DNA from: Algoriphagus sp. AGSA1
GTDB lineage: Bacteria > Bacteroidota > Bacteroidia > Cytophagales > Cyclobacteriaceae
DNA: 64,000 nt
Reading direction: 5' to 3'
NCBI RefSeq assembly: GCF_021390545.1
Contig: NZ_JAJUWR010000002.1
Span: 205,535-269,534 of the forward strand
Part shown: positions 1-9,385 of the stretch, in pieces
Position numbering within the stretch: the first letter of the stretch is position 1
Layout: each line of letters begins with the position of its first letter
Notes under the pieces: generated by a model
Database searches by the model: none
Told to the model about the DNA's origin: nothing
Seen by the model: the letters and a program-made list of their open reading frames with translations, nothing else
Made by a program: the position numbers and the translations under genes

Positions 1-1829
1 TTGGAGGTAATCCATAATAGTCCGTTGTTATCCTCCAAGATTTTGAAATAAGTACTTGCGGGGAATCCATTGGCTACGGTGTAGGTTTTGAACGATTGGT
101 CTGTTGGATTGAATTTGACAAATCCACCCCCTGTAGTAGCTGCCCAGATGGTATTCTTCGAATCCTCAAACACATCGATGACAGTATGATGTGGAATACT
201 TCCAGGATCGTCCGGATCGGGCTTGAACTGGGTTAATTCCCCCGATTCTGGATTGAAACGAAATAGTCCGTCATTATAGGTCCCGGCCCATATGTTCCCT
301 GCATGGTCTTCCAGTAGGGAATAGACAAAATAATTTTTGAACTCCTCAAATTTCCTGAATCTGTTTTCATCATTTTCATATCGGTAAAACCCGAAAGGCG
401 TGCCCAGCCAGATTCTGTTTTTGCTGTCATTCAAAAGAGCGAATACATCATCAGTGTGAAGTCCGGCTTCGGGAGTGCTAGAATTGAATTTCGTGATTTT
501 TCCCGTTTTGGTATTGATGATATTGACACCTCCTGTAAACGTGCCCACCCAGAGTGAATCACCCTGGCGGGCCAGGCCGTGGATATTCCGATAAGAAAGC
601 TCCCGGTCAGAATTGCCAACGGGCACTTGCTCAAATGTACCTGTTTTGGGATCGAAAAGATTCAGGCTTGCATCCTCGGTTCCGATCCAGATTTTTCCGT
701 CACCGTTTCCTATGATTTCCCTTACACGTTTTCCACTGATGGTGTTTACATTGGTGATAGGATAGTATTTTTCAAATTTCACTGGCTGATTAGGTAAGTA
801 ATTCACACCTCCGAAATAGCTTCCTACCCAGATTCCCCCCTCTGTGTCTTTATAAAGGGAGTAAATGGCATTATTGGCAAGAGAATAAGGATCATCGGCA
901 TTTTCCTCCACCTGCTGGTAGGTGTTGGTCACGAAATCATAGATAAACAACCCCGACTCAGTTCCTATTCCCAATTCATTTTTGCTGAACTGGAACATGT
1001 CCCTCACAAATAGCGGGGCACCGCTTTTATCACTTGTCAGTAGATTACTCACTTTGCCGGTGCTTTTTTCCATTTTCTTCACCCCGGCATTTTTGGTTCC
1101 GATCAGCATAAAATCCCCCCAGTCCTGAAGTCCAATAATATGGTCTTGTGGAAGCTTTTTCTCCTCATCCAGATACATGGAAAATGTTTTGGTGTCTTCC
1201 ACAAATCGCCCAACACCACTGCCGGCAATGGAAATCCACACCACGTTTCCCTCATCTACTTTGACGGAGGTGACATCGCCCGGGGGGATACTTCCTTTCT
1301 TATCAGGATCGTGGGCATAACGAGTAAGTTCCTTTTTTCCGAAATCAAATCTGAATATTCCTTGGTTGTTTCCAGCTATCCAGATATTCCCGGATTGGTC
1401 TTCTGCCATGGACGAAACTATCCCAGTAGGCTTGATGCCTTTGTCAGTTAGATAAGGGAATGCGGTAAACTTGTCAAGTTCCTTGTCGAATAAGTAAATA
1501 CCCTCGTCAGTGCCTATCCACAAAAGTCCTTCTCGATCTTCGTGGATCACATGCACGTAGTCATTTCCTAAAATATCCTGGGGATTTCCTTTTGAGTCTG
1601 TGGTGTAATTTTTCCAACGTTGCCCATCAAATCTATTCAGTCCGTACTTGGTGCCAAACCACATAAAGCCTTGACTGTCCTGAAAAATGGAAAAAACGGA
1701 GTTTTGGGACAATCCGGAGTTAACATCATAGTGTCGGAAGTAGTAACGCTTTTCCTGTGCTTGGCTGGAAATGCTTAAATGAAGACTGAGGCTGAGGAAA
1801 CCTGCCAGTAGTAGTTTGGACAAGTTCAT
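1..1829 (-). CDS. Two-component propeller sensor (HTCS type), N-terminal part, runs off the window
   Basis: An open frame of 609 codons runs on the minus strand from an ATG at 1829 to the window edge with no stop. It starts with a signal peptide (cleavage near SSQAQ), followed by RYYFRHYDVNSGLSQNSVFS, the usual opening of two-component regulator propellers. The rest is repeated Reg_prop motifs (for example D.QGFMWFGT, EDREGLLWIGT, EDHAGNIWAGT, EDNNGLLWITS). Full hybrid sensors of this class add a Y_Y_Y domain, a transmembrane helix, histidine kinase, receiver and AraC domains. Those parts would lie beyond position 1 and cannot be seen. It is divergent from the SusC/D operon, the common arrangement for a PUL sensor that binds a released oligosaccharide in the periplasm. 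The family call is strong; that this is a hybrid kinase rather than a kinase with a separate regulator is inferred. Confidence 0.9.
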   Translation of the reverse strand, partial: MNLSKLLLAGFLSLSLHLSISSQAQEKRYYFRHYDVNSGLSQNSVFSIFQDSQGFMWFGTKYGLNRFDGQRWKNYTTDSKGNPQDILGNDYVHVIHEDREGLLWIGTDEGIYLFDKELDKFTAFPYLTDKGIKPTGIVSSMAEDQSGNIWIAGNNQGIFRFDFGKKELTRYAHDPDKKGSIPPGDVTSVKVDEGNVVWISIAGSGVGRFVEDTKTFSMYLDEEKKLPQDHIIGLQDWGDFMLIGTKNAGVKKMEKSTGKVSNLLTSDKSGAPLFVRDMFQFSKNELGIGTESGLFIYDFVTNTYQQVEENADDPYSLANNAIYSLYKDTEGGIWVGSYFGGVNYLPNQPVKFEKYYPITNVNTISGKRVREIIGNGDGKIWIGTEDASLNLFDPKTGTFEQVPVGNSDRELSYRNIHGLARQGDSLWVGTFTGGVNIINTKTGKITKFNSSTPEAGLHTDDVFALLNDSKNRIWLGTPFGFYRYENDENRFRKFEEFKNYFVYSLLEDHAGNIWAGTYNDGLFRFNPESGELTQFKPDPDDPGSIPHHTVIDVFEDSKNTIWAATTGGGFVKFNPTDQSFKTYTVANGFPASTYFKILEDNNGLLWITS

Positions 1830-2474
1830 AGGATTTTGGGTTATGGAATTGAAATTATCAAAAACAATTGCCCTAAGCACTTTTCTTGTTTTTTTTTACA
1901 GGCTCCACAGCATTATTGCTTGTTATTTTCTATTCATTGACTGAAAAGTTACAAAATCTATTCCTAGAAGATTCGTTTTCGCAATCGATTTCGAATGGCT
2001 GGCTTTTGGTATTGCCTGATTTAAAACAATCAATTGATTTAGTCGGATTGGCTTAATTTCATTGAGTTTATATTTTGTATTACCTCTATTTTAAGTGTTA
2101 ATATTCTGTTTTTATGGATATGATAGATTTATAATATGGTTCGGAAATGATTATCTTACATTTTTTGAAGTTTTTTTATTAAAAGTCCGCTTAGGGATAA
2201 TTTACTTTTATGAAATCAGAAAGAGCGTTTTGTCATAACAAGTGAGGGGGCGTTCTGAACTCATATAAATTACAATAAACCCTTATCCATATGCTAAAAA
2301 TTTTCACGCCAACCTAGCCCGATTCTCTGGCAATTCCACCAGTCAAAAAAGTAGGGCAGTATTTTCTTGTTTTTTCCGAATCCTAAAACGAGCCTTTTTC
2401 AAGGCTTCAGGAAAACTATTGCCAAAACCGAAGACCTAATTTATTACATAGTTTTTAACCCAAAATGATTATTT
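1830..2474. promoter_or_regulatory. Divergent intergenic region between the propeller sensor and SusC-like gene
   Basis: This is 645 bases with no supportable gene. It is AT-rich and must hold the promoters of both the minus-strand sensor and the plus-strand SusC operon, and probably the binding site of the sensor's output domain. I could not pick out a convincing TTTG/TAnnTTTG promoter pair or an operator by eye. Confidence 0.5.
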
Positions 2475-5400
2475 ATGAAAAGACTTCTTCTCATGAAATC
2501 CAGCCTCATGCTTCTTATGGCTGTTCTGGTGGTAACTCCACTGATGGCTCAGCAAGGCACCACAGTCCGCGGAATTATATTAGAGGAGTCCTCAGGGGAA
2601 CCTCTGCCCGGAGTCAGCATCCTTGAGAAAGGAACCTCAAATGGAACTGTTACAGATATTGACGGGAAATTCGCACTTACTCTTGCTAGTGCCAACGCTA
2701 CCTTAAGAGCCTCGTTTATAGGTTTCAAAACCCAGGAGATTATAGTAGGGACCCAGACCGAACTTGAGGTTCAGTTGGCAAGTGATCTTGGCAGCCTGGA
2801 TGAAGTAATTGTCGTAGGTTATGGGGAGCAGCAGAAGGAGACCATCACAGGTGCCATTGCCAATGTCACTAGTCGTGATATAGAAAAGGTGCCCTCAGCC
2901 ACCGTCTCCGGAGCACTGGCAGGAAAAATGGCAGGGCTATCCTTTCGCCAGCCCGATGGACGACCAGGTGCCGGCGCCTGGCTCCAGATCAGGAATATGG
3001 GGACGCCGCTTTTTGTAATTGACGGGATCCAAAAAGACGAGGGTCAATTCAATAATCTTGCCCCTGGAGATATAGAAAGTATCACTATACTGAAAGATGC
3101 CTCGGCGGCTGTTTATGGATCACGTGCCGCAAATGGGGTAGTCGTGGTGAAAACCAAACAAGGCAAGCGTGGTGAGACCCCAACAATCAATATCAATGGC
3201 TATTACGGCTGGCAAAACTGGTCTCGATTTCCTGATGGGGTAAATGCGTACGAATGGATGTTGGGTCAGGCCGATGCAGACATCAATCAATTTGGTAGTA
3301 CCAATATCACTGCAGCAGAATTGGAAAAGTGGAAGCAGGGAACTGAATATGGCTATAGATCCTTCGACTGGAAGGACTTTATTATAAAGGGAAACGCTCC
3401 CCAAAGCAACTTCAATGCTTCAGTATCCGGGGGTTCCGAGAAAACAAACTATTATTTATCCGTCACCCGATTCGACCAGAAAGCTGTTTTTTCTGATGAA
3501 TTTGAATTCAACAGAACAAATATCCAATCCAATATCAACACAGATATCACGGACAAGTTCAGAGTGGGAATGCAGATCAACGGAAGGATCGAAAACAGAA
3601 ATAACCCGGGGGTGCCTGGCCATGACGACTATTGGCAACCCAGATTCGCATTGTTCAGAAACCGGCCTACAGAGCGTCCCTATGCCAATGATAATCCGGA
3701 CTACCCGGCCAACATCAATAATATAGAAACCAACTGGGCGCTGCTGAACTATGATCGTACAGGCTTTTATGATAACAAATGGCAGGTGCTTCAGGCCAAC
3801 TTTACCGCAGAGTATGAGATCGTACCGGATTTGGTAGCGAAAGGGTTGTACTCCTATTATCTGGCAGACAACATGTTCAATACCTTTGAATATACCTATG
3901 ACGTATTCGGATATAATCCAGAAACTGATGAGTATTTCCGTTCTGGCGGTAATGATAACCCATACAGGGACCGTGGGCAGACCAAGATCATGGAGAATGT
4001 ATGGCAACTGTCTTTGACCTATAATAAGACCTTTGGGGAGAAGCATAATTTTGCTGCTTTTGCATTGAACGAGCGGATTGAACGTACCCGGCTATATAAT
4101 TTTGTCCATTCGGTGCCTACCAATAATTACCTGGATATAATCAGGTTTGCCGACACGGATACATATAATGATGAGCGACAGGAAGAGGCTAGAATTGGCT
4201 ATGTGGGTCGTTTAAACTACGATTATGCGGGAAAATATCTACTGGAAGTGGCAGGACGGGCAGACGCCTCTTGGAAGTTTTCCCCTGATAATCGCTGGGG
4301 GTTTTTCCCGTCTGTATCCGCAGGATGGAGAATATCGGAAGAAGGCTTTATGAACAGTTTTGCCTCCAATCTAAATATGGATGAACTGAAAATCAGAGCT
4401 TCCTATGGGCAATTGGGCGATGATAATATCAATATGGGAATCCCTTCAGATGATCCCCGATTTATAACCCCATTTGATTACTTGACAGGTTATCAATATG
4501 GAGTATCTACAGTAATAGTAGATGGTGAAAATATTCAGGGGTCAGTGAATACCGGGCAGCCAATTGACAATCTTTCTTGGTTTGTAAGTAAAATTACAGA
4601 TATAGGCCTGGACTTTTCTTTTGGAAGCGGAAAAATCACCGGTGCGGTGGATTACTTTAATAGAAAACGGACTGGCCTTCGAGGAGTAAGAAACGATGTT
4701 TTCCTGCCTGTGGAGCTTGGTTACGGCTTGACTGATGAAAATTTAAATTCTGATTCTAACTCAGGAGCGGAAATCGCGGTCAACTGGAACGGTAAAGTTG
4801 GGGATTTGGTATTCAGGATAGGTGCAAATGCATCGTATGCACGGAGCAAATTCCTTCAGTCTTACAACCCTACTTTTAGCTCATCCTGGGACCATTATAG
4901 AAACTCAGGCGAAGACAGATATAACGGGATATTCTGGGGCTACGAAATTGTTGGACAGTTTGACTCTTTCGAAGCGATCAACAGCCATCCTGTAAATATT
5001 GACGGTCAGGGTAATGGAACCTTGCTTCCTGGAGACCTTATTTACAAAGATGTGAACGGGGATGGCAAAATCGATGGCTATGACGAGCGTCCTATAGGAT
5101 ACCAGTCAGGCGGTCAACCAAGCGTAAACTTCGGTTTGAACTTCAATTTCCAGTATAGAGGATTTGACTTGACTGCTGATTTCTCAGGTGGTGGAATGTA
5201 CTCATACAATCAAAACTGGGAGATGAGATGGCCTTACCAAAACGGCGGTAATCTATTGAGGTCCATGTATGACGACAGATATCACCGAGAGGATATCCTG
5301 GATATCAATAGCCCCTGGGTACCAGGCAAAAATCCTCCGCTGAGGTTCAATACTGGAGGTCACAGTAACTATAACAGAAACTCTACCTGGTGGCTTACCA

Positions 5401-5627
5401 ATGTGAAATACCTCAGAATGAGAATACTAGAAGTGGGCTATACCCTGCCGGAAAAGCTATTGAACAGATGGAACATGTCCAGAGCAAGAGTATATGTGAG
5501 CAGTTTCAATCTTTTTTCACTTGATAATGTACATCAGTTTGGAATTGATCCTGAAATAGCTGACGAGAATGGCTTACAGTATCCACAGAACAAAGTGGTG
5601 AATGTAGGCTTTAACGTATCATTCTAA
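2475..5627 (+). CDS. SusC-like TonB-dependent outer-membrane receptor
   Basis: The protein has 1050 residues, the usual size for SusC/RagA. After a signal peptide (to about residue 26, ending PLMAQ) comes a CarboxypepD_reg-like beta-sandwich (about 30-105, with GVSILEKGTSNGTVTDIDG). Next is the TonB-box-like DEVIVVGYG, a plug domain with the SusC signature ILKDASAAVYGSRAANG (about 205-222), and a long beta-barrel ending in an aromatic residue (NVSF). It forms the outer-membrane import channel for oligosaccharides and works with the SusD-like lipoprotein encoded 20 bases downstream. Neighbouring GH43 and PHP genes point to an arabinose-containing glycan as substrate, which is inference. The ATG is followed directly by a basic n-region, which supports this start. 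Confidence 0.95.
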   Translation: MKRLLLMKSSLMLLMAVLVVTPLMAQQGTTVRGIILEESSGEPLPGVSILEKGTSNGTVTDIDGKFALTLASANATLRASFIGFKTQEIIVGTQTELEVQLASDLGSLDEVIVVGYGEQQKETITGAIANVTSRDIEKVPSATVSGALAGKMAGLSFRQPDGRPGAGAWLQIRNMGTPLFVIDGIQKDEGQFNNLAPGDIESITILKDASAAVYGSRAANGVVVVKTKQGKRGETPTININGYYGWQNWSRFPDGVNAYEWMLGQADADINQFGSTNITAAELEKWKQGTEYGYRSFDWKDFIIKGNAPQSNFNASVSGGSEKTNYYLSVTRFDQKAVFSDEFEFNRTNIQSNINTDITDKFRVGMQINGRIENRNNPGVPGHDDYWQPRFALFRNRPTERPYANDNPDYPANINNIETNWALLNYDRTGFYDNKWQVLQANFTAEYEIVPDLVAKGLYSYYLADNMFNTFEYTYDVFGYNPETDEYFRSGGNDNPYRDRGQTKIMENVWQLSLTYNKTFGEKHNFAAFALNERIERTRLYNFVHSVPTNNYLDIIRFADTDTYNDERQEEARIGYVGRLNYDYAGKYLLEVAGRADASWKFSPDNRWGFFPSVSAGWRISEEGFMNSFASNLNMDELKIRASYGQLGDDNINMGIPSDDPRFITPFDYLTGYQYGVSTVIVDGENIQGSVNTGQPIDNLSWFVSKITDIGLDFSFGSGKITGAVDYFNRKRTGLRGVRNDVFLPVELGYGLTDENLNSDSNSGAEIAVNWNGKVGDLVFRIGANASYARSKFLQSYNPTFSSSWDHYRNSGEDRYNGIFWGYEIVGQFDSFEAINSHPVNIDGQGNGTLLPGDLIYKDVNGDGKIDGYDERPIGYQSGGQPSVNFGLNFNFQYRGFDLTADFSGGGMYSYNQNWEMRWPYQNGGNLLRSMYDDRYHREDILDINSPWVPGKNPPLRFNTGGHSNYNRNSTWWLTNVKYLRMRILEVGYTLPEKLLNRWNMSRARVYVSSFNLFSLDNVHQFGIDPEIADENGLQYPQNKVVNVGFNVSF

Positions 5628-5647
5628 TTAACCTGAACCAACGAATA

Positions 5648-7516
5648 ATGAAAAATTTGAAATATATATACCTAGTCATTTTTCTTGCCTTCGCAGGATG
5701 TGACAATGACGAGTTTTTAGACAGGGAGCCCACGGATTTATTAGGGGAAGACCAAGTGTGGGCAAATGAAGACCTGGTATTTTCTGTGCTTGCTGATCTG
5801 TACAACAGATTACCTGACTATCAGGGATTAGAGAATTGGTGGGAGTATGCTAATTTCGATGAGGCCTTTGCCAGTAACGCGGGAGATTATTGGAGGCATC
5901 AAAACCAAGATTATGGCTATGGGGATTGGGGAATGTGGAATTACGGGTATATCCGTGACGTAAACTTGTTCATTGAAAAATGCGAGGAAGCGACAGAAAT
6001 TTCTGCAGATGCCAGATCCAGATTTCTTGCCGAAGCCAAGTTCATACGTGCCATGGTGTACTTTGAGCATGTCAAGCGAATGGGAGGAGTACCGTTGATT
6101 TTGGAGTCTATGGAGTACGATTACAGCGGGGACCCAACATATCTGCAGTACCCACGAGCCAAAGAACACGAAATCTATGATTATGTGATTGCTGAAATGG
6201 AAGAGGTCAAGGATGATCTTCCAAATGGAGGAACCAAATCCAGAGCAACCAAAGGTGCGGCGCTAGCATTGGTTTCCCGTGCGGCGCTATATGCTGGGTC
6301 TATAGCAAATTATGGACAGCTCACTCCGGAAGTTTCCTTGCCGGGAGGAGAAGTGGGGATACCGGCCGAGATGGCCAATGCGTATTACACTACTGCCTTA
6401 CGGGCTTCAGAGGAAGTGATGGCTTTGGGGACGTACGGGCTTTTCGATCAAGAGCCTGATAAGTCTGAGAACTATACCAATATTTTTCTGAACAAGAATT
6501 CCAATAATGAAGTCATTTTAGCGAAGGATTTCCTAGTGCAGGGTAGAACACACGGATTCACTATAGAAAATATACCGCGCTCCTTGAGAGAAGAAAATAC
6601 GTCTGGGGGTAAAATGAATCCTTCGCTCAACCTAGTCCAGTCCTATGAACTGCTGGACAATACATTTGCAAAACTTCCGACAAAGGATGCTTCTGGAAAT
6701 CCTATATTCTACGATGATCCTATGGATATTTTCGAAGGAAGAGATCCGCGTTTGTTGGGAACGGTAATCGTGCCTGGAGCTACCTTCAGAGGACAGGAAG
6801 TGGATATTTGGGCGGGGTATAAGCTAGCTGACGGTTCGGTGGTTACTTCTGGACAGTTAGGCGGACAGGCACAACTTCCGGGCAGTAATTCCTCCGTTCA
6901 GGTGGTGGGCTTTGATGGGCCGATAGACCAGATGGAGTGGACCGCACAGAATGGCTTTTACCTGAGAAAATATGTGGATACTTCCGTAGGCTCAGGCCAA
7001 AGAGGAACTGGCTCAGCTGTGTGGTTGGTTAGGTTCCGGTATGCTGAGATTCTTTTAAATGCCGCTGAGGCGGCGTTCGAGCTGGGTGATATGGAAAAGG
7101 CAGCCGAATACATGAATCAGGTAAGGAGAAGAGCAGGGTTTCCTATTGATCTGACCCCTGCTGAAATTGATTTTGACCGTATCGTACATGAGCGTAAAAT
7201 AGAATTGGCATTTGAAAACCATGTCCTTTGGGACAAGAAGCGCTGGAGACTTGCCCACCGTGTTTGGAATGGAGAGTCCGTGTCGCTGACCAACAACCCT
7301 GGGGATGCTTTGGCGGTCAGTACAAGGGTTTTTGGCTTAAAGCCTTTCAAATACTACGAGCCAGGTTCTCCAAATGACGGGAAATGGATGTTTGAGGAAT
7401 TTTTGCCTGCTCCGGTTTTCAATGCGCACCGTTTTAGGCTGGGAAATTATTACTCATTCATTGGCGATAATGTCCGTAATAACAACCCAAAAATTGTTCG
7501 AAATCCAAATCAATAA
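5648..7516 (+). CDS. SusD/RagB-family surface glycan-binding lipoprotein
   Basis: The 622-residue lipoprotein has a short signal peptide and lipobox LAFAGCDN (Cys about residue 18), followed by the typical EFLDREPTDLLGEDQVW start of mature SusD proteins. The N-terminal region is helical and TPR-like (RFLAEAKFIRAMVYFEHVKRMGGVPL). The C-terminal RagB signature includes RFRYAEILLNAAEAAFELGDMEKAAEYMNQVRRRAG and VHERKIELAFENHVLWDKKRW. It should cap the SusC channel on the cell surface and capture the polysaccharide. It is co-transcribed with the preceding susC-like gene (20-base gap). It is somewhat longer than the commonest SusD proteins, within the family range. Confidence 0.95.
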   Translation: MKNLKYIYLVIFLAFAGCDNDEFLDREPTDLLGEDQVWANEDLVFSVLADLYNRLPDYQGLENWWEYANFDEAFASNAGDYWRHQNQDYGYGDWGMWNYGYIRDVNLFIEKCEEATEISADARSRFLAEAKFIRAMVYFEHVKRMGGVPLILESMEYDYSGDPTYLQYPRAKEHEIYDYVIAEMEEVKDDLPNGGTKSRATKGAALALVSRAALYAGSIANYGQLTPEVSLPGGEVGIPAEMANAYYTTALRASEEVMALGTYGLFDQEPDKSENYTNIFLNKNSNNEVILAKDFLVQGRTHGFTIENIPRSLREENTSGGKMNPSLNLVQSYELLDNTFAKLPTKDASGNPIFYDDPMDIFEGRDPRLLGTVIVPGATFRGQEVDIWAGYKLADGSVVTSGQLGGQAQLPGSNSSVQVVGFDGPIDQMEWTAQNGFYLRKYVDTSVGSGQRGTGSAVWLVRFRYAEILLNAAEAAFELGDMEKAAEYMNQVRRRAGFPIDLTPAEIDFDRIVHERKIELAFENHVLWDKKRWRLAHRVWNGESVSLTNNPGDALAVSTRVFGLKPFKYYEPGSPNDGKWMFEEFLPAPVFNAHRFRLGNYYSFIGDNVRNNNPKIVRNPNQ

Positions 7517-7540
7517 ATATTCCTATAAACTCAACAAGCT

Positions 7541-8239
7541 ATGAATTTCAAAAATATACTGGGAATGATGGGGATAGCAGCTTCCCTGATATCCTGTAGT
7601 TATGATAATTACGATGAGCCAAATTTTCAGTTGGATGGCAGGATCGTCTATCAAGGCGAACCCATAGGTGTCAGTTACAACGATGTGTACATCGAGCTTT
7701 GGGAATCTGGCTGGCAGCGGCTAGGGAATATAGGGGTGGCCGTGGATCAAGATGGTTCATATTCCTCGCTTCTTTTTAAGGGAGATTATAAAATGATTAT
7801 ACCAGATAATCAGGGACCATTTATGAAAATCAACAATGAACAGACCGGTAATGACACTATACCTGTTAATCTTACGGGAAGTCAGACCATTGACATCGAA
7901 GTGCTCCCTTATTACATGATTCGCAATACTGATATCAGTGGCGGAGGCAATAAGGTTTCAGCAACTTTTGATTTGGATCAGATTATTACCGGAGATGACT
8001 CGAGAAACATACAGGAAGTTTCCCTTTATGTAAGTAAGACGTTTTTTGTCGATAATCGTACCAGTATTGCTACTGCCAATAGGGGTGGAGGTGATCTTGA
8101 GGATCTATCCGCCATCACACTGGAAGTGGATGTTCCCGAGAGAGTTCCTGCCCAAAATTATGGCTATGCCCGGATAGGCGTAAGAATCCAAGGAGTGGAG
8201 GATATGATCTTTTCGGAAATAGCAAAAGTAAATCTATAA
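7541..8239 (+). CDS. DUF3823 (SusE/F-position) lipoprotein
   Basis: This 232-residue lipoprotein has a signal peptide ending SLISCSYDNYDEPN (lipid Cys about residue 19). It is followed by FQLDGRIVYQGEPIGVSYNDVYIELWESGW, the typical opening of DUF3823 proteins encoded just after SusC/SusD pairs. The fold is predicted to be two beta-sandwich domains (about 30-120 and 125-232). It occupies the SusE/F position, so it is probably an accessory surface glycan-binding protein. The gene lies 24 bases after the SusD-like gene and is followed directly by a hairpin terminator, so it ends the abundant core transcript of this locus. Confidence 0.8.
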   Translation: MNFKNILGMMGIAASLISCSYDNYDEPNFQLDGRIVYQGEPIGVSYNDVYIELWESGWQRLGNIGVAVDQDGSYSSLLFKGDYKMIIPDNQGPFMKINNEQTGNDTIPVNLTGSQTIDIEVLPYYMIRNTDISGGGNKVSATFDLDQIITGDDSRNIQEVSLYVSKTFFVDNRTSIATANRGGGDLEDLSAITLEVDVPERVPAQNYGYARIGVRIQGVEDMIFSEIAKVNL

Positions 8240-8255
8240 GCCTCTTATGGATATG

Positions 8256-8304
8256 CCGGGGCGTCCAGCCAGTGAGATGGGTACTGGACGACCCCGGTTT
8301 TTTT
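8256..8304 (+). terminator. Strong intrinsic terminator inside the PUL
   Basis: Arms CCGGGGCGTCCAG (8256-8268) and CTGGACG-A-CCCCGG (8284-8297) pair with a single bulged A, enclosing a 15-base loop, and are followed by seven Ts (8298-8304). The GH43 ORF begins 4 bases after the T-run, so its transcription must depend on read-through or its own signals. Confidence 0.85.
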
Positions 8305-8308
8305 CAGT

Positions 8309-9376
8309 ATGTTTACCAAAAATCACACTATGCATCTTTTAATCTGTACCATCCTGGCATTTGTCTCTTGCTCTGAGCCTTTTGAAAGTCAAAAGCCCGA
8401 AGTTGAGGATTCCGCCCTGAGCGACACGCTCAGATACATCAATCCTGTTTTCGAACCCGTACTGGCAGACCCCACAGTAGTGAATGTCGGTGATGAATTT
8501 TATGCCTATGGTACAGAGGACAACTGGGGAGAAGAGGGGGGCTACCACTTGGTACCCGTAATCAAGTCAAGAGATCTGGTAAATTGGGACTTGGTAGGTA
8601 ATTCTATGGAAAAAAAGCCTGATTGGAAGGAACGTGGTGGGATATGGGCTCCGGATGTCACTCAAGTGGGAGATCAGTTCTATATGTATTATTCTTTTTC
8701 CACGTGGGGAGATCCTAATCCGGGAGTCGGTTTGGCAATAGCGGAAAAGCCAGAAGGGCCTTTTATAGATCAGGGGAAGGTATTTGATTCCAAAGAAATA
8801 GGGGTGGCCAATTCCATTGATCCATTTTATATAGAAGAAAACGGGCAAAAATTTCTGATCTGGGGAAGCTTTCATGGATTGTATATGGTTGAACTTTCCG
8901 ATGATGGTAAAAAAGCAACTGGTGAGAAGATTCAGTTGGCGGGTAATCATTTGGAGGCAGCTTATGTATTCCAAAAGGAAGGATATTATTACCTCTTCGG
9001 CTCGGCAGGGACTTGCTGCGAAGGGGCTAACAGTACCTATAAAGTGCTGGTAGGAAGATCTGAAAATCTATCCGGTCCCTACATCGATCAGGATGGAAAA
9101 GACATGATGGACTCAGATTCCGGAACTTTGGTCGTGGGCACAAATGCTGGACACATTGGTTATGCCGGGCCAGGGCATAATGCTGAAATTGTAACCGATT
9201 CCGCAGGGCAAGATTGGTTGCTATACCATGGCATGGATAAGCAAAAGCCTAAACTTAATAATGGTACCAATCGACGGGTGTTACTCTTGGATAAAATCGT
9301 CTGGACTAATGGCTGGCCGACTGTGGCAGGAAGAGAGCCCAGTACCACTTCTCGGTCTTTACCTATTTTTGACTAA
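8309..9376 (+). CDS. GH43 family glycosidase, endo-arabinanase-like lipoprotein
   Basis: The 355-residue protein starts with a lipoprotein signal (LLICTILAFVSCSEP, Cys about residue 21) and contains one five-bladed GH43 propeller. The three expected acidic residues are visible: general base Asp in LADPTVV (about 51), modulator Asp in NSIDPFY, and general acid Glu in GNHLEAAYVF. The segment GTCCEGANSTYKVLVGRS resembles the CCxGxxSTY motif of arabinan endo-1,5-alpha-L-arabinanases, and the C-terminal YHGMD...R.L.LD.I.W is typical of that group. It likely cleaves arabinan or arabinan side chains at the cell surface. A second in-frame ATG at 8330 would leave a signal without a basic n-region, so 8309 is preferred. 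Family is certain; exact specificity is inferred. Confidence 0.88.
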   Translation: MFTKNHTMHLLICTILAFVSCSEPFESQKPEVEDSALSDTLRYINPVFEPVLADPTVVNVGDEFYAYGTEDNWGEEGGYHLVPVIKSRDLVNWDLVGNSMEKKPDWKERGGIWAPDVTQVGDQFYMYYSFSTWGDPNPGVGLAIAEKPEGPFIDQGKVFDSKEIGVANSIDPFYIEENGQKFLIWGSFHGLYMVELSDDGKKATGEKIQLAGNHLEAAYVFQKEGYYYLFGSAGTCCEGANSTYKVLVGRSENLSGPYIDQDGKDMMDSDSGTLVVGTNAGHIGYAGPGHNAEIVTDSAGQDWLLYHGMDKQKPKLNNGTNRRVLLLDKIVWTNGWPTVAGREPSTTSRSLPIFD

Positions 9377-9385
9377 AAGAGCGCT

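Noticed and set aside
3456..4046. 196-codon minus-strand frame inside the SusC-like gene
   Set aside because: Antisense to a well-supported TonB receptor; composition follows the complementary codons.
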